From Rickettsiales bacterium (lineage in GTDB: Bacteria; Pseudomonadota; Alphaproteobacteria; Rickettsiales; UBA1997), in the NCBI GenBank assembly GCA_947441695.1, contig CANEUK010000097.1:1-5750 (forward strand): DNA of 5,750 nucleotides, in the 5' to 3' direction. The notes below the pieces were generated by a model. The model had not been told where the DNA came from. It searched no databases and saw nothing but the letters and a program-made list of their open reading frames with translations. The translations under genes were made by a program, and so were the position numbers. Below, one piece after another: positions 1-5,750 of the stretch (position 1 is its first letter; every line of letters starts with the position of its first letter).

Positions 1-1860
1 GGCAGCGGCGCGTTTTTGGTTGAGGTTTTTGATTTTTTGCAAAAGCAATGGCGCGAGGTTTCTTGCCACATCAAAACCAATTTTAGTTACTTAGATATTT
101 TAACCAAAAACATTTTTGGCGTTGATCTAAACCCAAATTCGGTTGGAATTACCAAACTTTCGCTGTGGCTAAAAACCGCGCATTATCGCCAGCCTTTATG
201 CGCGCTTGACGAAAACATAAAAATTGGAAACAGCCTAATTGACGATGAAAAAGTTGCGGGTTTTTACCACGAATTTGAAGGCGCGTTTGTGCAAGAAAAT
301 GTTGATGCTCAAGGTGGATTATTTGCCGCTGAAAATTTTTTCAAAAATTCTCAAGAAATTGACACCAAATTCAAAAAACCTTTGGCTTTTAAGTGGCAAA
401 ATCAATTTCCCCAAATAATCACCAGCCAAGAACTCAATTCAAAAACCGCAAAAAAAGAATATGGCGGCGGCTTTGATGTTATTGTGGGAAACCCGCCTTA
501 TGTTTTTGCGCGCGGCAATAATTTTTCCAAAGAAGAAAAAGATTTTTATTACAAAAATTATCCAAAACTTACCGCCTATCAAATCAATATTTACCTGCTT
601 TTTATCGAAAAATCTAACGAACTTTTACAAGCAAATGGAAGGCTTGGATTTATCATTCCAAACAATTGGCTTACAATAAATAGTTTTGTAAATTTACGAA
701 AATTTGTTTTGGAAAAAACTTCTAAAACCAAGATTATCAACGCTTTTGGCGATGTTTTTGAAAATGCCAGCGTTGATTCTTGCATTCTAACTTTTGTAAA
801 AAAAACGCCAAATCAAGATGACGAAATAATTGAACTTGGCGAAATAAATGGCGGCAAAATAAAAACCATTTTTGCTAAAAAAAACGAAATTGCCCTTGGC
901 GAAGAAAAAATAATCAATATTGCTCAAGCCAATAATATCAAAGCTTTGCGGTTAATTGAAAAAATTAACCAAAAGTCGGTTTGTCTTGAAAAAGTGGCTA
1001 AAATTTTAAGCGGAATTAAGTCTTACGAAGTGGGAAAAGGAAATCCAAAACAAACCGAGCAAATCAAAAAAGAGCGAATTTATCACTCAACTAGTTTGAA
1101 AAATGATTCGCAAAAAAAATATCTCGAAGGTTGCGACGTTGCTCGTTATTATTTGGGTTGGAGCGGTGAATTTATTGACTATGGAAGTTGGTTAGCGGCG
1201 CCAAGAAAAGAGGCAAAATTTTTGGGCAGCAGAATTTTGGTTCGACAAATTCCATCAAAATTGCCTTACGCAATTAATGCGGTTTTTACCGAAGGCGAAT
1301 TTGTCAACGACATAAATTCGATGATTATTCAAGACATAAAACCAAACCCGCTTTTTATTTTGGCGGTTTTAAATTCAAGGCTTATCAGTTTTTGGTTTGA
1401 TATTTCGTTTAATAAATCTTCGCGAACGATTTTTCCGCAGTTTAAAGTGGGCGAATTAGCTGGTTTTCCAATTCCAAAAGTTAGTTCAAACGAGCAAAAT
1501 ATTTTGGTTGAAAAAGCCCAAAAAATGCTCGATTTGAATCAAGATTTTCACCAAAAGAAAGGTGAGTTTTTGGATTATTTTTGTCAAAAATTTTCAATCA
1601 AAAAAGCTACAAAAAATCTGCAAAACTACCACCAATTAAGCTTTAACGAGTTTGTACAAGAAATTTCAAAACAAAAAATTGCTTTGAAAAGCGACGCTGA
1701 ATTTGAATTTAAAAAACTTTTTGAAGAGCAAAAATTAATTTGCCAAAACCTAAAAAGTCAAATTGCTCAAATTGACGGCGAAATTGATCTTATGGTTTAT
1801 CAAATTTATGGGCTGAAAGCTTGCGAAATTGAGATAATTGAGAGCAAAAAACCTGACTAA
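1..1860 (+). CDS. Eco57I/TaqI-type adenine-N6 DNA methyltransferase, probable type IIG restriction-modification enzyme (5' partial)
   Basis: The product transfers a methyl group from S-adenosylmethionine to adenine N6 in a specific DNA sequence. 619 residues are visible. The first six, GSGAFL, are the end of SAM-binding motif I (usual form DPxCGSGxFL), so the N-terminus lies outside the window and the TTG at 16 is an internal Leu codon. Next come GVDLNPNSV (residues 40-48, acidic SAM-ribose motif), GNSL (76-79) and the catalytic motif GNPPY with NPPY at 164-167 (bases 490-501), diagnostic of N6-adenine methylases. Residues about 328-493 look like a TaqI-type target-recognition domain (LEGCDVARYY, a PRKEAKFLGSRILVRQ-like strand, then FPQFKVGELAGFPIP). 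A Lys/Gln-rich helical tail ends in IDLMVYQIYGL, the usual C-terminus of this family. Whether a nuclease domain precedes motif I cannot be seen. It could also be a methylase of a multi-gene defence system such as BREX PglX. The family call is strong; restriction activity is inferred. Confidence 0.9.
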   Translation, partial: GSGAFLVEVFDFLQKQWREVSCHIKTNFSYLDILTKNIFGVDLNPNSVGITKLSLWLKTAHYRQPLCALDENIKIGNSLIDDEKVAGFYHEFEGAFVQENVDAQGGLFAAENFFKNSQEIDTKFKKPLAFKWQNQFPQIITSQELNSKTAKKEYGGGFDVIVGNPPYVFARGNNFSKEEKDFYYKNYPKLTAYQINIYLLFIEKSNELLQANGRLGFIIPNNWLTINSFVNLRKFVLEKTSKTKIINAFGDVFENASVDSCILTFVKKTPNQDDEIIELGEINGGKIKTIFAKKNEIALGEEKIINIAQANNIKALRLIEKINQKSVCLEKVAKILSGIKSYEVGKGNPKQTEQIKKERIYHSTSLKNDSQKKYLEGCDVARYYLGWSGEFIDYGSWLAAPRKEAKFLGSRILVRQIPSKLPYAINAVFTEGEFVNDINSMIIQDIKPNPLFILAVLNSRLISFWFDISFNKSSRTIFPQFKVGELAGFPIPKVSSNEQNILVEKAQKMLDLNQDFHQKKGEFLDYFCQKFSIKKATKNLQNYHQLSFNEFVQEISKQKIALKSDAEFEFKKLFEEQKLICQNLKSQIAQIDGEIDLMVYQIYGLKACEIEIIESKKPD

Positions 1861-1872
1861 AAATATAAAATC

Positions 1873-1900
1873 TTGACATTCTTTGGTTTGTCAAAACAAT
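1873..1900 (+). promoter_or_regulatory. Candidate sigma70-type promoter with overlapping inverted repeat
   Basis: Within the 144-base non-coding gap before the peptidase gene there is a perfect TTGACA (1873-1878). After a 16-base spacer comes AACAAT (1895-1900), a 4/6 match to the -10 consensus. The -35 box is also the left arm of a perfect 6-base inverted repeat, TTGACA / TGTCAA (1889-1894), with a 10-base loop. It could be a promoter with an operator-like palindrome, or a weak hairpin ending the upstream gene; on the + strand no T-run follows the hairpin, which argues against a terminator for the methyltransferase. It would leave a leader of about 100 bases before the ATG at 2005. The rest of the gap (1901-2004) is AT-rich, with no ORF and no structure I can support. 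Confidence 0.3.
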
Positions 1901-2004
1901 CGGTTTTCAATTCACAAAAACCATATTAATTCATTTCTTTTTAGTTCTTTTACAAACCCGTTTCACATCCTTCACCAGCACTTATATCAACAATAAATCA
2001 TTTG

Positions 2005-3240
2005 ATGAAAAATAATTATTTTTTGAGAAAAAAATTATCAGATAGTGGCAAATTTTTGACTTTGTTTTTGGCAAAAAAAGTTATTGGTTTTTTTAAATTT
2101 CTTTTCACCGAAAGAACCATTCTTTTTGTAACTAAGCAAAAAATTAGAAGTTTTACACTTGGCCCAATTCTGCAAATTTGCCTGACGTTGTTTTTTGTTT
2201 TAATTGGAGGCTTTTTCTTTAATTCACTTCGTTATGACAGCGTAATTAACGAAAAATCTGAAGAATTAACTCGTTTGAAAAATTCAAATTCTTATTTTGA
2301 AGAAGAGTTAAACAACATGAACGCAAAATTAGAAAAAATTAACGAATATTTAAACTCGATAAACAAAAACCCCAAGCCAGTAAAGGGCAAAGAACATATT
2401 TTTAAAACTCCAAAAAACATCAAAGAAGACGATCTTTCTAAAAAAGATAAACAGACCCTAAATCAACTTAAAAACGCTGACGCAAAAATTGCTAACATCC
2501 AATTTCTTGCTGAAGATCGCATTAAAAAAATTGAAAATGCTATTTTGATTACTGGTCTAAATATCAAAAAAATGCCAAACAAGTTTTTGCAAAAAAAACT
2601 ATTGTCTCAAGAAAGAGAAATATCTTTAAATGAAAAAAACGAGCTTGCTAAAAAACAAGGCGGACCGCTTATAGAAGATGATTCTATAGATTATATCGCG
2701 CCACAATCATCAGCCGAAGATGACTTAGAAAAACGCCTAGAAAGAACAAAATTCACCAACGAAATCGATTATTTAATTGTTTTAGAAAAAGTTGCTGGAG
2801 TTTTGCCTTTTGCCAAACCAATGAAAAACTACTATATTTCAAGCGGTTTTGGATCAAGAACCGATCCAATAACCAGAAGAATAGCAACGCATCAAGGTCT
2901 TGATTTTGTTGGAATGAGCAAAGAAAAAATCATCAGCCCATCTGAAGGAAAAGTTGTTTTAGCTGGAAAATTTAGCGATTACGGAAACGCAATTGTAATT
3001 GATCACGGCTTTGGAATTACAACTCGCTACGGACACTTATCAGAAGTTAAAGTTAAGGAAGGTCAAATAGTCAAAAAAGGAGATTTAATAGCTCTTCAAG
3101 GAAGCAGCGGAAGAAGCACCGGCGCGCATTTGCACTATGAAATTAGATATAAAAACGCTCCACTAAATCCAAGAAAGTTTCTCGAAGCTGGAGAATTATT
3201 GTCTAACGATCAAAAAAATCTGAAATATGTTTCTAGCTGA
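2005..3240 (+). CDS. Membrane-anchored M23 family (LytM-type) peptidoglycan DD-endopeptidase
   Basis: A zinc metallopeptidase predicted to cut peptide cross-links of peptidoglycan in the periplasm. It has 411 residues from the ATG at 2005; a TTG sits directly before it (2002), and neither has a Shine-Dalgarno, so ATG is preferred. Residues 1-50 are basic and cytoplasmic, about 52-74 form one membrane segment (an uncleaved anchor), and about 78-120 are a Glu/Lys/Asn-rich probable coiled coil. A charged, low-complexity, helical linker runs to about 265. The M23 domain follows: SGFGSRTDP, HQGLD (H296, D300 zinc ligands), IDHG, YGHLS (H344) and AHLHYE (H375 catalytic, H377 zinc ligand). All expected catalytic residues are present, so it should be active, unlike degenerate EnvC/NlpD-type LytM proteins. 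The domain order resembles alphaproteobacterial M23 proteins encoded beside bactofilins. The stop overlaps the bactofilin start by 14 bases, indicating one operon and a shared role in cell shape. Confidence 0.93.
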   Translation: MKNNYFLRKKLSDSGKFLTLFLAKKVIGFFKFLFTERTILFVTKQKIRSFTLGPILQICLTLFFVLIGGFFFNSLRYDSVINEKSEELTRLKNSNSYFEEELNNMNAKLEKINEYLNSINKNPKPVKGKEHIFKTPKNIKEDDLSKKDKQTLNQLKNADAKIANIQFLAEDRIKKIENAILITGLNIKKMPNKFLQKKLLSQEREISLNEKNELAKKQGGPLIEDDSIDYIAPQSSAEDDLEKRLERTKFTNEIDYLIVLEKVAGVLPFAKPMKNYYISSGFGSRTDPITRRIATHQGLDFVGMSKEKIISPSEGKVVLAGKFSDYGNAIVIDHGFGITTRYGHLSEVKVKEGQIVKKGDLIALQGSSGRSTGAHLHYEIRYKNAPLNPRKFLEAGELLSNDQKNLKYVSS

Positions 3241-3652
3241 TCTCAAAACAAAAAAAGGCGCAATTACACAAAACATCCGCGATAAAGAAAATTCAATTTC
3301 CAAAAAATTAGAATCAATTGGCAACAGTTTTAAATATACTCCAACTATTTTGGCTCGCGATTTAAAAATTGACGGAGTTTTGACAAGCGTTGGATTAATT
3401 GAAATTGAAGGCTCGGTTAAAGGAATTATTAATGGAAATTCAGTTGTTTTGCGCGAAAATGGTTTTGTTGAAGGAACCATAATTGCAGAATTTCTTAACA
3501 TAAAAGGAAGGTTTGAAGGCGCAATTAAAGCCAAAAACATCAACATAAGCAGCAAAGCCAGAATTTCTGGTGAAATTGAATATGAATCTTTGGTTGTAGA
3601 AGATGGAGCTTGTATTGACGGACAATTTAAACGCTTGGTTTTGGTCAATTAA
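3227..3652 (+). CDS. Bactofilin (polymer-forming cytoskeletal protein)
   Basis: Bactofilins are bacterial cytoskeletal proteins that self-assemble without nucleotide into filaments at the inner membrane and recruit or localise cell-wall enzymes. The 141-residue product has a charged N-terminal tail (about 1-42), then a right-handed beta-helix core (about 43-137). The core shows the short hydrophobic-Gly repeats of the family: LKIDGVL, IEIEGSVKG, GFVEGTI, LNIKGRFEG, ARISGEI and VVEDGACIDG. No membrane segment is present. The N-terminus starts M-F and is followed by Lys residues, in line with the short membrane-targeting tails known in the family. The C-terminal tail common in bactofilins is absent; the protein ends about four residues after the core. 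The only Met is the start codon, and no Shine-Dalgarno precedes it. Translation is probably coupled to the upstream M23 peptidase, whose last 14 bases it overlaps. Confidence 0.92.
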   Translation: MFLADLKTKKGAITQNIRDKENSISKKLESIGNSFKYTPTILARDLKIDGVLTSVGLIEIEGSVKGIINGNSVVLRENGFVEGTIIAEFLNIKGRFEGAIKAKNINISSKARISGEIEYESLVVEDGACIDGQFKRLVLVN

Positions 3653-3708
3653 AAACAGACCCAAATTCTTTCGATAAGTTGAATTTGATTAGATTATATT
3701 TTTTTGGT
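3653..3708. terminator. Possible bidirectional terminator at convergent gene ends
   Basis: The 56 bases between the convergent bactofilin and gatA stops contain a perfect 7-base inverted repeat, CAAATTC (3662-3668) and GAATTTG (3681-3687), with a 12-base loop. Reading towards gatA's downstream side (minus strand), a run of five T (3657-3653) starts five bases past the stem. On the plus strand, a run of seven T begins at 3699, 11 bases past the stem. The stem is GC-poor and the T-tracts are not directly adjacent, so this is a weak rho-independent signal at best, supported mainly by its position. Confidence 0.35.
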
Positions 3709-5169
3709 TTAGCTATTTTCTTCTTCAAGAGCCAAGGCCACGTCAAACATGGATTGTTCATCAAAATGTTTAGAAATTAATTGCAAACCCAAAGGCAAAC
3801 CCTCGTCATTAAAACCCGCCGGAACCGACATTGCCGGTAATCCAGCCAAATTTGCAGGAATTGTAAAAACATCATTCAAATACATTTTTACTGGGTCAGA
3901 TTTGCCAATTTCTTTTGAAGAATTAATGGCAAAAGCGGCGTTTGGCGTGGCTGGCGTTAAGATTACGTCAACTTTTGTGAAAGCTTCTACAAAGTCTTGT
4001 AAAATAAGGTTGCGCACTTTTTGAGCTTTTTTGTAATAAGCGTCAAAATATCCAGCCGAAAGCACATAAGTTCCGGTTAAAATGCGACGTTTTACTTCGG
4101 CGCCAAAACCAATTGCGCGAGTTTTTTCGTACATTTCTTCAAGCGATAATTTTTCACCTTTAGCTCTAAAACCATAACGCACGCCATCAAATCTGGCAAG
4201 GTTTGAAGAGCATTCAGCCGAAGCCAAAACATAATAAACTGCTGGCGCATATTTGGTGTGAGGCAAAGAAATTTCTACTATTTCGCAGCCGCGCTTTTGC
4301 AAAATTTCTTTTCCGCGCATCCAAAGTTTTTCAATTTCTTGTGGAGTGTTGGAAATTGAGTATTCTTTGGGAATGCCAATTTTTTTGCCTTTAATATTTG
4401 AGTTAAGAAGTGCTTCAAATTGCGGAACTAAAATGTTTTTAGAAGTTGAGTCTTTGGCGTCAAAACCAGAAATAATCCGTTGCAAAAGCGCGGCGTCAAA
4501 AACGTTTTTGGCAAAAACTCCAGCCTGATCAAGCGAACTGGCAAAAGCAATCATTCCAAAGCGCGAGCAGCGTCCGTAAGTTGGTTTAACGCCAACCGTA
4601 TTGGTAAAAGATGCGGGTTGTCGAATTGATCCTCCGGTGTCTGAACCAGTTGCGCCTAAACATAAATTTGCCGCAACTGCCGCAGAAGAGCCGCCAGAGC
4701 TTCCGCCAGGAACTAAATCTTCGTCAGAATTTTTCTTTTTATATGGATTAATTACGGGTCCAAAATAGCTGGTAGCATTTGATGAACCCATGGCAAATTC
4801 GTCCATATTAAGCTTTCCAAGGGTTATCGATCCTGCGTCGAGCAATTTTTGCGTTACGGTTGATTCGTAAGTTGGAACAAAGTTTTCTAGCATTTTTGAT
4901 GCGCAAGTAGTGCGAATATTTTTGGTGCAAAATAAATCTTTAATTCCAAGTGGAATTCCTTCTAAATCGCCCGAATTTCCTGCGGCAATTTTTTCGTCAG
5001 ATTTTTTTGCTTGGTTTAAAGCCAAATCAAAAGAATCGGTTATAAACGCGTTAAGATGGCGATTGGCTTCAATATTTTTGATAAAATCTCGGGTTAATTC
5101 GGTGCTTGAAAATTGTTTTGCTTTTAAGCCAGTAATTGCTTGACGAATGGTTAGTTTTGTAAGTTCCAT
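3709..5169 (-). CDS. gatA: Asp-tRNA(Asn)/Glu-tRNA(Gln) amidotransferase subunit A
   Basis: GatA is the cytosolic glutaminase subunit of the GatCAB complex. It releases ammonia from glutamine, which GatB uses to convert mischarged Glu-tRNA(Gln) and/or Asp-tRNA(Asn) to the correct aminoacyl-tRNA. The product is 486 residues, the normal length. It carries the amidase-signature Ser-cisSer-Lys triad: K77 in [11 protein letters not shown]157 in PGGSSGGSS and S181 in [12 protein letters not shown]. GatA-type motifs follow: DGVRYG (329-333), GFGAEVKRR (354-362) and [10 protein letters not shown] (429-438); by motif position R361/R362 and D433 match the glutamine-binding residues of characterised GatA. 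Five extra residues before PGGSSGG (around NSDEDL) fit alphaproteobacterial GatA as I recall them. The ATG at 5169 gives the expected MELTKLT start but has no Shine-Dalgarno. It lies 19 bases after a DsbD-like gene rather than next to gatC or gatB, so those subunits must be encoded elsewhere. Presence of GatA suggests that GlnRS and/or AsnRS is absent. Confidence 0.97.
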   Translation of the reverse strand: MELTKLTIRQAITGLKAKQFSSTELTRDFIKNIEANRHLNAFITDSFDLALNQAKKSDEKIAAGNSGDLEGIPLGIKDLFCTKNIRTTCASKMLENFVPTYESTVTQKLLDAGSITLGKLNMDEFAMGSSNATSYFGPVINPYKKKNSDEDLVPGGSSGGSSAAVAANLCLGATGSDTGGSIRQPASFTNTVGVKPTYGRCSRFGMIAFASSLDQAGVFAKNVFDAALLQRIISGFDAKDSTSKNILVPQFEALLNSNIKGKKIGIPKEYSISNTPQEIEKLWMRGKEILQKRGCEIVEISLPHTKYAPAVYYVLASAECSSNLARFDGVRYGFRAKGEKLSLEEMYEKTRAIGFGAEVKRRILTGTYVLSAGYFDAYYKKAQKVRNLILQDFVEAFTKVDVILTPATPNAAFAINSSKEIGKSDPVKMYLNDVFTIPANLAGLPAMSVPAGFNDEGLPLGLQLISKHFDEQSMFDVALALEEENS

Positions 5170-5188
5170 TGTGTTTTAAAAAAATTAT

Positions 5189-5750
5189 TTAACGTGCCTT
5201 TTGAATTAATTCGAGCAGCTCTTTTTTGGTAAGAAGTTCGCTTGTTAACAATCCATCTTTGGCATTTGGGCCATAAATTGCATTAAAAGGAATGGCGAAG
5301 CGATTTTTTTTGTGCAAAAAATTTAAAATTATTTCATCTGGTTTGGTCATGTCGCCTCGCATTGCTACAATTTGCGGGTCTGACAATTTTTCCACAATTT
5401 CTTTGTCGCGCAAAACCCTAATTTTGTTGAATTTGCAGGTTAAACACCAATCTGCCGTAATATCGATTACTACAATTTTTCCTTGGGCTATTTCTTTTTC
5501 AATGCGCGATTCGTCAAACTTTTGCCACAAAATATCGGAAGAATTTTTGGCAATATTTTTAGCGGCAAACGGCAAAATAAATGTGCTAAAAACAATTACG
5601 CCAATGCTTAAATATTTAAGCCAAGCTTTTTTGATTTTAATGCAGCCCAAAATTGTTATCGATAATAGCGCGATTATCATTGCCAAACCAAAGCCAATAT
5701 TGCCCGCCAAAACATAAATTAGCCAAATAATTGTTGCGGCTAAAAATCCA
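5189..5750 (-). CDS. DsbD/ScsB-like thiol:disulfide interchange protein, C-terminal part (5' partial)
   Basis: DsbD-type proteins pass electrons from cytoplasmic thioredoxin through a membrane domain to a periplasmic thioredoxin-like domain, which reduces periplasmic disulfides or feeds cytochrome c maturation. About 186 residues are visible and the frame stays open to the right edge, so the upstream codons GFLAATIIWLIYV belong to the gene and the TTG at 5710 is not its start. Those codons and the next about 25 form the last transmembrane segments typical of DsbD (GFxxxATxxWLxxVL pattern). Another hydrophobic segment (LKYLSIGVIVFSTFILPFA) precedes a thioredoxin-fold domain with ITADWCLTCK; its redox cysteines are at codons 5446-5444 and 5437-5435. 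AIPFNAIYGP carries the cis-proline. The ADWCLTCK form points to the DsbD/ScsB family rather than simple thioredoxins or TlpA. The stop lies 19 bases before gatA on the same strand, suggesting co-transcription without an obvious shared function. Confidence 0.88.
   Translation of the reverse strand, partial: GFLAATIIWLIYVLAGNIGFGLAMIIALLSITILGCIKIKKAWLKYLSIGVIVFSTFILPFAAKNIAKNSSDILWQKFDESRIEKEIAQGKIVVIDITADWCLTCKFNKIRVLRDKEIVEKLSDPQIVAMRGDMTKPDEIILNFLHKKNRFAIPFNAIYGPNAKDGLLTSELLTKKELLELIQKAR

Noticed and set aside
16..18. TTG as start codon of the methyltransferase
   Set aside because: The five codons before it encode GSGAF of conserved motif I in the same frame, so the gene is cut by the window edge and does not start here.
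1861..2004. tRNA, small RNA or riboswitch in the intergenic gap
   Set aside because: No cloverleaf, conserved aptamer core or strong hairpin is visible; only the 6-base inverted repeat stands out.
3196..3664. Minus-strand open frames opposite the bactofilin
   Set aside because: They lie antisense to a confidently recognised gene, show no family motifs, and are explained by the base composition of the coding strand.
4716..4745. Five-residue insertion in GatA before the GGSSGGS motif
   Set aside because: It looked like an oddity compared with the spacing in Gram-positive GatA, but alphaproteobacterial and Rickettsiales GatA have a similar insertion as I recall them, so it is a lineage trait.
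3749..5143. Several plus-strand open frames within gatA
   Set aside because: They are shadow frames of gatA, with no recognisable domains; the gatA frame has a full catalytic triad and normal length.
5708..5710. TTG as start codon of the DsbD-like protein
   Set aside because: The upstream codons stay open to the edge and encode the expected DsbD transmembrane segment (GFLAATIIWLIYV), so the gene continues beyond the window.
5292..5717. Plus-strand 141-codon frame opposite the DsbD-like gene
   Set aside because: It is antisense to a thioredoxin-fold coding sequence with intact CxxC and cis-Pro motifs; its own translation has no recognisable features.

Overview
The window comes from an AT-rich bacterial chromosome. 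The best lineage signal is the GatA protein. As I recall the family, its length, its five-residue insertion before the GGSSGGS motif and its C-terminal motifs look alphaproteobacterial, close to Rickettsiales-type sequences. The M23 peptidase agrees: a signal-anchored N-terminus, then a late SGFGSRTDP...HQGLDF catalytic domain typical of alphaproteobacterial enzymes. I therefore infer an AT-rich, possibly host-associated alphaproteobacterium; this is inference from motif memory, not a search.

Layout. Bases 1-1860 (+) hold the 3' part of a large adenine-N6 DNA methyltransferase of the Eco57I/TaqI type (probably type IIG restriction-modification). The reading frame is open to the window edge, and methylation motif I sits on the very first bases. 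Bases 1861-2004 are non-coding and contain a perfect TTGACA box that is also one arm of an inverted repeat. Bases 2005-3240 (+) encode a membrane-anchored M23 (LytM-type) peptidoglycan endopeptidase, and 3227-3652 (+) encode a bactofilin whose start overlaps the peptidase stop by 14 bases. A short convergent junction with a weak stem-loop follows. On the opposite strand, 5169-3709 is gatA, the amidase subunit of the tRNA-dependent amidotransferase. Just upstream of it (19-base gap) is the C-terminal part of a DsbD/ScsB-like thiol:disulfide interchange protein, which runs off the right edge.

How they work together. The peptidase and bactofilin form a recognisable cell-shape module: bactofilin polymers are known in other bacteria to position or control M23 hydrolases. 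The DsbD-like protein would carry reducing electrons across the inner membrane to periplasmic thiols. GatA supplies the glutaminase step that makes Gln-tRNA(Gln) and/or Asn-tRNA(Asn). The shared strand and 19-base gap suggest that dsbD and gatA are co-transcribed; I see no functional link. All six reading frames are explained by these five genes. I see no tRNA, rRNA, CRISPR array or insertion sequence, and no sign of an unknown system; the most interesting part is the overlapping peptidase-bactofilin pair.
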